Assembly: GCA_003131705.1 (NCBI GenBank)
Contig: PKUY01000286.1
Span: 1-5,204 of the forward strand
Source: Acidobacteriota bacterium
GTDB taxonomy: Bacteria; Acidobacteriota; Terriglobia; Acidiferrales; UBA7541
Direction of reading: 5' to 3'
Length of the DNA: 5,204 nt
Shown in pieces: positions 1 through 5,204 of this stretch (the stretch's first letter is position 1; every line of letters starts with the position of its first letter). The notes under the pieces are model-generated. The model ran no database searches. It saw nothing but the letters and a program-made list of their open reading frames with translations, and was not told where the DNA came from. The position numbers and the translations under genes are program-made.

Positions 1-62
1 TCGCTCATTTTGTAACTAATGTCTAGTGCAATTATCTCATAGCAGCTGCCACGTAATACGCC

Positions 63-90
63 ATGACAAAAATTCTCATATGATGATAAT
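63..90 (+). promoter_or_regulatory. Candidate sigma-70-type promoter for the operon
   Basis: ATGACA at 63-68 (5 of 6 matches to TTGACA) and GATAAT at 85-90 (5 of 6 matches to TATAAT) are separated by 16 nt. They lie in the AT-rich stretch that precedes the first gene. Transcription would start near 96-98, leaving a leader of about 108 nt before the ATG at 205. An 8-bp palindrome, TCATATGA, at 76-83 sits between the two boxes and abuts the -10 box, and another, GCAGCTGC, lies at 42-49. Either could be part of an operator, but both are short enough to occur by chance. A second, weaker possibility is TTGACG at 107-112 with TAAGCT at 131-136. The call rests on consensus matching only. Confidence 0.45.
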
Positions 91-204
91 AGATACACTT
101 TTTCTGTTGACGACGAGCGCTTCTGCTTGGTAAGCTGTGCCTTGTCGCGACGATGCACCGAACCACGATTCAGCTGCACCGACAGACAGGCTGGTATCTC
201 GGGT

Positions 205-1110
205 ATGGTTGACAAAGTTAAGTCAGTTTCCGAAGTCGTTCGCACGATTCCTTCGGGAAGCCACATTGCGTTGGGCGGCTTCGCGATTGCCCGCAACCTA
301 ATTGCAGTTGTCCACGAATTAATCCGGCAGCAGAAGCGGGACCTAACGGTCTCTCAGGGAGTTGTGGGACTCGATACCGACTTACTAGTGGGGGCTGGTC
401 TCGTAAGGCACTTGATCATGGGTGGGGGGTCGCTGGACCGATTTGGCCCCGTCCATTGCGTGAACCGCGCGCGCGACACAAAGTCGCTACACTGCGAAGA
501 CTACACAAGCCTTTCAATTTGCTTTCGCTATTTGGCAGGAGCGCTAGGTCTCTCTTTTATTCCCGTCAAGTCGTTGCTTGCTTCCGAGATCTTGGAGCGA
601 TTAGAGGCGGGGCCGGGCGCCGAGAATGTGAAGCGATCAAAGTGTCCCTTCACCGGGGAGGAGTACGTCTTGTTGAGGGCGCTTACGCCGGACGTGTCCT
701 TGGTTCATGTGCAGATTGCGGACCGCGAGGGAAATTGTCAGATCAACGGACCTCGCTGGGAGAACGAGGAGCAAGCTAAGGCGGGGCGCCGGTTGGTTGT
801 AGTGGCGGAGGAGATTGTTCCCACCGAATATATCCAGAGGTCGCCTGAGCGGACAATCATACCGGGACACCGAGTGGAAGCGGTCATTCATCAACCGTTT
901 GGTGCGTTGCCAACCGCTGTTTTTGGCTGCTACGACTACGATGCCGATCATTTGCGCCTGTACGTAGAGCACGCGAAGGAACCGGAGCGCTTCAAGGAGT
1001 ATTTGAAAGCCTTCGTTTTCGGTTGCCACGACCATTGGGAATACCTGGAAAAGCTCGGAGGATTGAGGCGGGTCGAAGAATTAAGGGCCGATCCCATCCT
1101 AGGATACTGA
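205..1110 (+). CDS. Family I CoA-transferase, subunit A (glutaconate CoA-transferase GctA / IpdA-like)
   Basis: This 301-residue protein is the A subunit of a two-subunit cytoplasmic CoA-transferase, which moves CoA from a donor acyl-CoA to a carboxylic acid. From memory it matches Acidaminococcus GctA throughout: HIALGGF at residues 20-26, CEDY at 97-100 (GctA has MEDY), AGALGLSFIP at 111-120, the AEEI segment at 201-204, IPGHRVEAV at 219-227, CYDYD at 242-246 and DHWEYLEKLGG at 276-286. The ATG at 205 is chosen because it places HIALGGF at residue 20, exactly as in GctA; the frame can be extended upstream to a TTG at 127, but that adds 26 low-quality residues. No good Shine-Dalgarno site precedes the ATG, since the nearest AGG ends 14 nt away. 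The B subunit follows after 38 nt. The family also includes IpdA of mycobacterial steroid degradation, which is a CoA hydrolase, so the substrate and even the reaction type remain open. Confidence 0.9.
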   Translation: MVDKVKSVSEVVRTIPSGSHIALGGFAIARNLIAVVHELIRQQKRDLTVSQGVVGLDTDLLVGAGLVRHLIMGGGSLDRFGPVHCVNRARDTKSLHCEDYTSLSICFRYLAGALGLSFIPVKSLLASEILERLEAGPGAENVKRSKCPFTGEEYVLLRALTPDVSLVHVQIADREGNCQINGPRWENEEQAKAGRRLVVVAEEIVPTEYIQRSPERTIIPGHRVEAVIHQPFGALPTAVFGCYDYDADHLRLYVEHAKEPERFKEYLKAFVFGCHDHWEYLEKLGGLRRVEELRADPILGY

Positions 1111-1148
1111 CCGGAAGAGTGAAGCGCAGAGAAGACAGGATCCATTCG

Positions 1149-1946
1149 ATGAAGGTGACTGAAGGAACGAAGAGCAGAAATACACTGCCCGATATCCGAG
1201 CCACCGAGATTATGGCGGCTGCCGGAGCGAGAGAACTCCACGACGGTGAGGTCATCATCGTCGGGCTCGGATTGCCCGAAGTGGCCAGCGTGCTTGCCAA
1301 GCGCACGCACGCGCCGCGACTTACCGCTCTTCTTGAGATTGGAGTGATGAATCCGGCTCCAAGAGACACGCCGGTGGGATTGGCCGATTCCCGGATATTT
1401 TACCGAGCCACGTGCTGGAGCGGCTTTCTGGATGTGATGGGCATGAACCTGCATCGAGGTATCGTTGACGCGGGGTTCTTAGGGGCTTTGGAGCTTGACC
1501 GCTACGGCAACGTCAATACCACGCTTTTGAAGCAGGAGTCCGGCAAGATCCGCTATGTGAACGGCAGCGCCGGGGGGAACGATGTCGCCTCGCTGGCCAA
1601 ACGTTTAATCGTGATCATGCGGCACGAGAAACGAAAACTTCCTCTAGCCGTGGCCCACCTGACTAGTCCTGGCTTTGTGGACGGGCGCAGCCGGGAGGAG
1701 TTGAATTTGCGCGGAGGCGGTCCGAGCCGCGTGATTACCGACATGGCTGTTCTCGGATTTGACGCGAAGACACATGCAGTGTCATTGCTCTCGTTGCATC
1801 CGGGGATTCGACTGGAAGAGTTAGTAGAAAATACGGGATTCTCGTTGCACATCCCGAATGACATTCCAACGACGCCACTTCCCAGTGCCGAGGAGTTGCG
1901 CTTGTTGCGAGAGGAAATCGATCCGAAATGTGTGTATCTGCGGTGA
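1149..1946 (+). CDS. Family I CoA-transferase, subunit B (glutaconate CoA-transferase GctB / IpdB-like)
   Basis: This 265-residue protein is the partner of the preceding gene and carries the transferase active-site residue. It follows GctB closely: VGLGLPEVASVLAKR at residues 38-52, LLEIGVM at 61-67, LELDRYGNVNTT at 114-125, GSAGGNDVAS at 139-148, MRHEKRK at 157-163, LTSPGFVDG at 171-179, VENTGF at 226-231 and LREEIDP at 253-259. Glu63 aligns with GctB Glu54, the residue that forms the glutamyl-CoA thioester in family I transferases, which favours true transferase activity. GSAGGND resembles the glycine-rich GSGGAND loop of GctB. The ATG at 1149 has AGGA at 1137-1140, 8 nt upstream. The protein has about nine more N-terminal residues than GctB. 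An upstream TTG at 1023 in the same frame lies inside subunit A and is not credible. Acyl donor and acceptor are unknown. Confidence 0.9.
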   Translation: MKVTEGTKSRNTLPDIRATEIMAAAGARELHDGEVIIVGLGLPEVASVLAKRTHAPRLTALLEIGVMNPAPRDTPVGLADSRIFYRATCWSGFLDVMGMNLHRGIVDAGFLGALELDRYGNVNTTLLKQESGKIRYVNGSAGGNDVASLAKRLIVIMRHEKRKLPLAVAHLTSPGFVDGRSREELNLRGGGPSRVITDMAVLGFDAKTHAVSLLSLHPGIRLEELVENTGFSLHIPNDIPTTPLPSAEELRLLREEIDPKCVYLR

Positions 1947-1987
1947 GAGAGCTGTCTCACCTGCACAGCTTCACACCGAAAGTGAGG
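1942..1987 (+). promoter_or_regulatory. Overlapping inverted repeats in the gap before the LLM gene (possible translational control)
   Basis: GGTGAGA (1942-1948) and TCTCACC (1955-1961) form a perfect 7-bp stem with a 6-nt loop that includes the stop codon of the CoA-transferase B gene. AGCTGT (1950-1955) and ACAGCT (1965-1970) form a second 6-bp stem that shares base 1955 and so cannot form at the same time. CTCAC (1956-1960) can also pair with GTGAG (1982-1986), which overlaps the Shine-Dalgarno site of the next gene. The pairings are visible in the sequence; any regulatory effect is inference. There is no T-run, so this is not an intrinsic terminator. Confidence 0.25.
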
Positions 1988-1991
1988 AAAG
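1984..1991 (+). promoter_or_regulatory. Ribosome binding site supporting a GTG start
   Basis: GAGGAAAG lies just before the GTG at 1995; GAGG ends 7 nt from it. This is the main support for the GTG start, because the next in-frame methionine is not reached until residue 137, well inside the conserved domain. Confidence 0.7.
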
Positions 1992-1994
1992 ACC

Positions 1995-2996
1995 GTGGTT
2001 TATGACATTGAGCTGAACTCCGCCGCACACTATCCCGTAGCGGCGATCGTGGAATTATCGCCGTTGATTGAACAGGCCGGTTTCGGTGCCTTCTGGAAGG
2101 GGGAATCGAACAGCACGGATCCTCTGGTCCTGATCTCGGGCATTGCCGCGCGCACGCGCACACTGAAGGTCGGGACGGCAATCTATCACATCTACGGCCG
2201 CAGCCCGGTAACTCTGGGAATCCAGTCCGCCACCTTGCAGGACCTCTCCGGCGGAAGGCTCCTGTTAGGCCTCGGAGTGGCCAACAAAACGATCGCCGCC
2301 TGGCACGGAGGTACGTTTGATCGTCCCCTACGCCGTGCCAAGGAATACATCGAGATCGTTCGGAAGACCGCTGCCGGCGAACGCGTGGAATACCAAGGGG
2401 AAATGTATTCGACCGGACAGCGCTTCCAGCTTTCCTGGAAACCGTCTCATCCAACATTTCCGATTTACCTTGCGGGATTGGGGCCGCAGATGACGCGGTT
2501 GGTCGGGCAGATTTCTGATGGAGTTTTTATCAATATGGCCACGCCGGCCACGATTCGTGAAATCGCCGCCCGCGTCCGCGCTGGGGCGGTCGAGGCGGGC
2601 CGCGACCCAAGCAAGATTGAAATCATTGCGAAGGTTCGCGTTTCCCTGCACCCGGATCGGGCCATGGCCAGGTCGCGCATCCGGCAGGTGCTGACCTTCT
2701 ACAACATCGCTGACCACTACAAAGACATGCTCAGGGCATCGGGATTCGAAGAGGAAGTGAACGCCGTCCAGGAGGCTTTCAAAGCGGGCGGATTCAAAGC
2801 CGCCAGCACCAAGATCACGGATGCTTACATGGACAAATTGCCGGTGATTCCCGCGACTTCCGTCCAGGAAATCAAGGATCGGTTGAAACCCTTTGTGGAG
2901 GCGGGCGTCACGCGATTGATCGTTCCGTACGTTCCTGTGACCGAGCCAGTTATCGAAGATGCCCGCCGATTCGTAGAAGCATGGGGAAATACGTAG
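1995..2996 (+). CDS. LLM-class (luciferase-like) flavin- or F420-dependent oxidoreductase
   Basis: This 333-residue protein is a cytoplasmic TIM-barrel enzyme of the bacterial luciferase-like superfamily, which uses FMN for monooxygenation or coenzyme F420 for hydride transfer. Family signatures in order are: LIEQAGFGAFWKGES at residues 24-38 (helix then strand), LKVGTAIYHIYGRSPVTLG at 57-75, LQDLSGGRLLLGLGV at 81-95, the RAKEYIEIVRK helix at 114-124, PIYLAGLGPQMTRLVGQISDGV at 156-177 and a C-terminal strand RLIVPYVP at 307-314. The length is typical of single-chain members. The GTG start is supported by GAGGAAAG just upstream. The pattern recalls the methylene-tetrahydromethanopterin reductase (Mer) and F420 branch more than two-component luciferases, but sequence alone does not settle the cofactor. 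It lies 48 nt after the CoA-transferase B gene and 24 nt before the hydrolase gene, so it probably acts on the same substrate or an earlier intermediate. Substrate unknown. Confidence 0.87.
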   Translation: MVYDIELNSAAHYPVAAIVELSPLIEQAGFGAFWKGESNSTDPLVLISGIAARTRTLKVGTAIYHIYGRSPVTLGIQSATLQDLSGGRLLLGLGVANKTIAAWHGGTFDRPLRRAKEYIEIVRKTAAGERVEYQGEMYSTGQRFQLSWKPSHPTFPIYLAGLGPQMTRLVGQISDGVFINMATPATIREIAARVRAGAVEAGRDPSKIEIIAKVRVSLHPDRAMARSRIRQVLTFYNIADHYKDMLRASGFEEEVNAVQEAFKAGGFKAASTKITDAYMDKLPVIPATSVQEIKDRLKPFVEAGVTRLIVPYVPVTEPVIEDARRFVEAWGNT

Positions 2997-3008
2997 ACCA
3001 ATCATACC

Positions 3009-3014
3009 AAGGAG
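3009..3014 (+). promoter_or_regulatory. Strong Shine-Dalgarno site for the hydrolase gene
   Basis: AAGGAG lies 6 nt before the ATG at 3021 and is the best match to the anti-Shine-Dalgarno sequence in the window. It fixes the start and suggests this gene is translated more efficiently than the first gene, which lacks such a site. Confidence 0.75.
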
Positions 3015-3020
3015 ACGATC

Positions 3021-4034
3021 ATGTGCGATTTTGCCGCCGACGCAGAGGCGGCCCGACAGATTCTCGTGGGCCGGGTACTGACCGTTGAGCGGGTTCGCCA
3101 GCTCAATGCCAAGGACTATTTCTATCAGATGCTCAAGGACAACCCGGAAATGCTCAAGATTTATCCGGGAATCGAGAACAAGCTTCTCGAAGGAGCGATC
3201 GACTGCCACATTCATGCATTTCCAGACTTTGTTTATCGCTCTCAGGACATGATTCAAATCGCCATCGATGCTTCCAAAGCTGGCATGCGGGCTCTCGCAT
3301 TCAAAGATCACTGGAACATCAGTTGCAACGCCGCCTATCTGGCGCAACGTCACATCGACTACCTAATTGAAAAGGGAGAACTGACCCACCGAGTGGAAAT
3401 CTACGGCGGATCGGGAACATGTTTCGGCATGAACCCGGACGCTATCCGCGTAGCGCTGCAATATCCCAATTTCAAGATGATCTGGTTCCCCACGTTTACG
3501 TCGCTCGGGTTCTGGCGCGGCGCGGGCCAGCCCGAGAAAGGCGGCGTACGGCTGATCAGCGAATCGGGTGAGGTGCTGCCGGAAGTGGCGGAGATCATGA
3601 AGATGGCCGCGGCAAAGAAGGTCGGTATCGGATTCGGCCACACGGACTTCAAGGAGCTGCTACCGCTGGCCAAGAAGGCGAAAGAACTCGGCGTGCGGGC
3701 CACACTGGATCATCCACTGCTCGAACTGAACAAGCTGCTGCTGGACGAAATGCTGGAGTTGGCCGATCTCGGCGTTTACGTGGGCACCTACTGCCAGCCC
3801 ATGATTCCCAGCCTTTACCAACCCGTGGCCGACCCCATGGAGACAATCAACACCATCAAAGCAATCGGACCCCAGCGATGCATCATCGGCAGCGACTTCG
3901 GCCAGGTATTGCACATGGACAGCATTGATGGAATGCGAGTGTTCATTCGAGCCTTGCTCGCGTTCGGCATCAAGGAGCATGAGGTTCGGATGATGGTCCA
4001 CGACAATCCGGCCAAGCTGATGTGGCTTGACTAA
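3021..4034 (+). CDS. DUF6282-type metal-dependent hydrolase (amidohydrolase superfamily)
   Basis: This 337-residue protein is probably a metal-dependent TIM-barrel hydrolase. I recognise the pattern of the DUF6282 family, which has no established reaction. Visible motifs are: IDCHIHAFPD at residues 60-69, with the DxHxH metal motif Asp61/His63/His65; AGMRALAFKDHW at 87-98, where Lys95 could be a metal-bridging lysine and His97 a ligand; GMNPDAI at 136-142; IWFPTF at 154-159; GFGHTDF at 204-210 with His207; LDHPLLE at 229-235 with His231; IGSDFGQ at 289-295 with Asp292, the usual catalytic aspartate position; and DNPAKLM at 328-334. The first 55 or so residues precede the barrel and look helical; their role is unknown. 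There is no signal peptide, so it should act in the cytoplasm. Placed between an oxidoreductase and an acyl-CoA dehydrogenase, it could hydrolyse a cyclic ester, amide or C-C bonded intermediate; a decarboxylase-like activity is an alternative, since superfamily relatives do that. Confidence 0.85.
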   Translation: MCDFAADAEAARQILVGRVLTVERVRQLNAKDYFYQMLKDNPEMLKIYPGIENKLLEGAIDCHIHAFPDFVYRSQDMIQIAIDASKAGMRALAFKDHWNISCNAAYLAQRHIDYLIEKGELTHRVEIYGGSGTCFGMNPDAIRVALQYPNFKMIWFPTFTSLGFWRGAGQPEKGGVRLISESGEVLPEVAEIMKMAAAKKVGIGFGHTDFKELLPLAKKAKELGVRATLDHPLLELNKLLLDEMLELADLGVYVGTYCQPMIPSLYQPVADPMETINTIKAIGPQRCIIGSDFGQVLHMDSIDGMRVFIRALLAFGIKEHEVRMMVHDNPAKLMWLD

Positions 4035-4057
4035 ACGCGGAAGATCGCTTCGAGAGC

Positions 4058-4064
4058 AGGGAGG
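4058..4064 (+). promoter_or_regulatory. Ribosome binding site of the acyl-CoA dehydrogenase gene
   Basis: AGGGAGG ends 7 nt before the ATG at 4072. It supports that ATG as the start, 37 nt after the hydrolase stop codon. Confidence 0.7.
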
Positions 4065-4071
4065 GCACGAC

Positions 4072-5204
4072 ATGGCATCCGCAGCAGAAGATATTCAGGC
4101 AATTCGAGAGAATGTGCGTGCGCTTTGCCGGGATTTTCCGGATACCTACTGGCGCGACACCGACAAGAAGGCAGCGTACCCGCAGGATTTCGTGAAGGCC
4201 CTCACAGAGAGCGGGTATCTGGCGGTGCTGATTCCAGAAGAGTATGGGGGGTCGGGACTCGGGATAACAGAGGCCAGCGTCATTCTCGAAGAGGTCAACC
4301 ATTCCGGGGGCAATTCCGGCGCCTGCCACGCCCAGATGTACACGATGGGAACGCTCCTGCGCCACGGCAGCGACGAACAGAAGCAGCGTTATCTGCCGGC
4401 GATTGCCCGGGGCGAGCTACGTCTGCAAGCGTTCGCTGTCACCGAACCGAACGCTGGGTCAGAGACCACACGGATCGAGACCCGAGCGGTCCGTAAGGGA
4501 GACCGTTACATAGTCAACGGGCAGAAGATTTTCATCTCGCGGGCGCAACAATCCGATTTGATGCTTCTGCTGGCGCGAACCACGCCGTACAGCGACGTGC
4601 AGGACAAGACGCAGGGGATATCGGTCTTCATCGTAGACATGCGCGAGGTCAAAGGGAGTCTGCAGATCCGGCCTCTGGATCTGATGGTGAATCACCATAC
4701 GAACACGATCTTCTTCGAGGATGTGGACATCCCGGCCACAAGCCTGATCGGCGAGGAGGGAAAGGGGTTCCGCTACATCATCGACGGATGGAACGCCGAG
4801 CGGATCTTGGTCGCCTCGGAAGCCATCGGCGACGGTCGCTGGTTCGTGGAGCGGGCGTCATCGTACGCGCGCGAACGCGTGGTCTTCGGCCGGCCCATTG
4901 GCGCGAATCAGGGCGTTCAGTTCCCCATCGCGAAAGCCTACGCGCACGTGGAGGCTGCGGATCTCATGCGCTTCGATGCCGCCGCGAAGTTCGACCGCAA
5001 TGAGAAATGCGGCGCTGAGGCCAACCTGGCCAAGCTGCTGGCGTCCGAAGCTGCATGGGAAGCTGCCGATGTATGCCTGACCACTTACGGAGGCTACGGG
5101 TTCGCTCGCGACTACGATGTCGAACGGAAATTTCGCGAGACTCGGCTTCTCACGGTGGCGCCAGTAAGCAATAACCTGATCTTGGCTTTTCTCGGCCAGA
5201 ACGT
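4072..5204 (+). CDS. Acyl-CoA dehydrogenase (3' end cut off by the window)
   Basis: This FAD flavoprotein would introduce an alpha-beta double bond into an acyl-CoA and pass electrons to an electron-transfer flavoprotein. The frame is open for 377 codons to the window edge; members usually have about 380-390 residues, so little is missing. Domain order is normal. The N-terminal helical domain includes IPEEYGGSGLG at residues 54-64. The middle beta domain has FAVTEPNAGSET at 121-132, NGQKIFISRA at 149-158 and LMLLLART at 163-170. The C-terminal domain has ERVVFGRPIGANQGVQF at 268-284 and TYGGYGFARDYDVERKFRET at 338-357. Where MCAD-type enzymes have the catalytic glutamate in YEGT, this protein reads APVS (363-366), with Pro364 in the glutamate position. 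Glu243 in NAERILVA (241-248) aligns instead with the isovaleryl-CoA dehydrogenase base Glu254. A branched or bulky substrate is therefore possible. It is the fifth gene of the likely operon. Confidence 0.92.
   Translation, partial: MASAAEDIQAIRENVRALCRDFPDTYWRDTDKKAAYPQDFVKALTESGYLAVLIPEEYGGSGLGITEASVILEEVNHSGGNSGACHAQMYTMGTLLRHGSDEQKQRYLPAIARGELRLQAFAVTEPNAGSETTRIETRAVRKGDRYIVNGQKIFISRAQQSDLMLLLARTTPYSDVQDKTQGISVFIVDMREVKGSLQIRPLDLMVNHHTNTIFFEDVDIPATSLIGEEGKGFRYIIDGWNAERILVASEAIGDGRWFVERASSYARERVVFGRPIGANQGVQFPIAKAYAHVEAADLMRFDAAAKFDRNEKCGAEANLAKLLASEAAWEAADVCLTTYGGYGFARDYDVERKFRETRLLTVAPVSNNLILAFLGQN

Noticed and set aside
127..204. N-terminal extension of the CoA-transferase A gene from a TTG at 127
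   Set aside because: The added 26 residues do not resemble the family, and the ATG at 205 gives exactly the GctA register. The TTG has no ribosome binding site.
1023..1148. Extension of the CoA-transferase B gene to a TTG at 1023
   Set aside because: It would lie within the end of the A subunit gene and add residues absent from GctB. The ATG at 1149 has a suitably spaced AGGA.
948..1454. Minus-strand open frame of 168 codons across the CoA-transferase A/B junction
   Set aside because: It is antisense to both subunit genes, has a composition typical of shadow frames and has no recognisable motif.
205..1946. Naming the pair ipdA/ipdB and calling the operon a steroid-degradation cluster
   Set aside because: The best remembered match is to GctA/GctB, including the catalytic glutamate, and no other steroid ring-degradation gene is visible. 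The name would overstate the evidence.
1942..1961. 7-bp hairpin as an intrinsic terminator after the CoA-transferase B gene
   Set aside because: No T-run follows the stem, the stem covers the stop codon, and the next gene lies only 48 nt away with its own ribosome binding site.
2328..3353. Long open frame on the minus strand (341 codons)
   Set aside because: It is antisense to two well-recognised genes, spans their boundary, and its translation shows no recognisable domain. It is explained as a shadow of GC-rich codons.
4125..4496. Plus-strand open frame of 123 codons
   Set aside because: It lies in another frame inside the acyl-CoA dehydrogenase gene, whose frame shows clear family motifs. 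The translation is arginine-rich and featureless.

Overview
This window holds five consecutive, closely spaced protein-coding genes, all on the + strand, which look like one catabolic operon. The left end (about 1-126) is clearly AT-rich: I count 46 G+C in the first 120 bases, about 38%. It carries a plausible sigma-70-type promoter. The gene-bearing part is moderately GC-rich, roughly high-50s percent by eye. Shine-Dalgarno sites, one GTG start and short intergenic gaps (38, 48, 24 and 37 nt) point to a bacterium. No gene allows a confident taxon call. The combination of a glutaconate-type CoA-transferase, a luciferase-like oxidoreductase, a DUF6282 hydrolase and an acyl-CoA dehydrogenase is what one expects in soil, sponge-associated or uncultivated lineages rich in xenobiotic or terpenoid/steroid-like catabolism. 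That last statement is inference.

Layout: 1-204 is promoter and leader. 205-1110 and 1149-1946 encode the two subunits (A and B) of a family I CoA-transferase that resembles Acidaminococcus glutaconate CoA-transferase GctA/GctB along its whole length. The glutamate corresponding to GctB Glu54 is retained. 1995-2996 encodes a luciferase-like (LLM-class) flavin- or F420-dependent oxidoreductase. 3021-4034 encodes a DUF6282-type metal-dependent hydrolase of the amidohydrolase superfamily, whose function is not established. 4072-5204 encodes an acyl-CoA dehydrogenase that runs off the right edge only a few residues before its expected end. It lacks the C-terminal catalytic glutamate of the MCAD type but has a candidate replacement at the isovaleryl-CoA-dehydrogenase position.

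Working hypothesis (inference): the genes form a degradation module. The LLM enzyme oxidises or reduces a cyclic or otherwise unusual carbon compound. The DUF6282 enzyme hydrolyses the product, for example by opening a lactone- or lactam-like ring. The CoA-transferase loads the resulting acid onto CoA, or acts as a ring-opening CoA hydrolase as IpdAB does in steroid breakdown. The acyl-CoA dehydrogenase then begins beta-oxidation. The substrate cannot be read from the sequence. The most interesting elements are the unassigned pathway as a whole, the uncharacterised hydrolase, and a set of mutually exclusive RNA pairings in the gap before the LLM gene. No tRNA, rRNA, mobile element, CRISPR array or clear intrinsic terminator was found.
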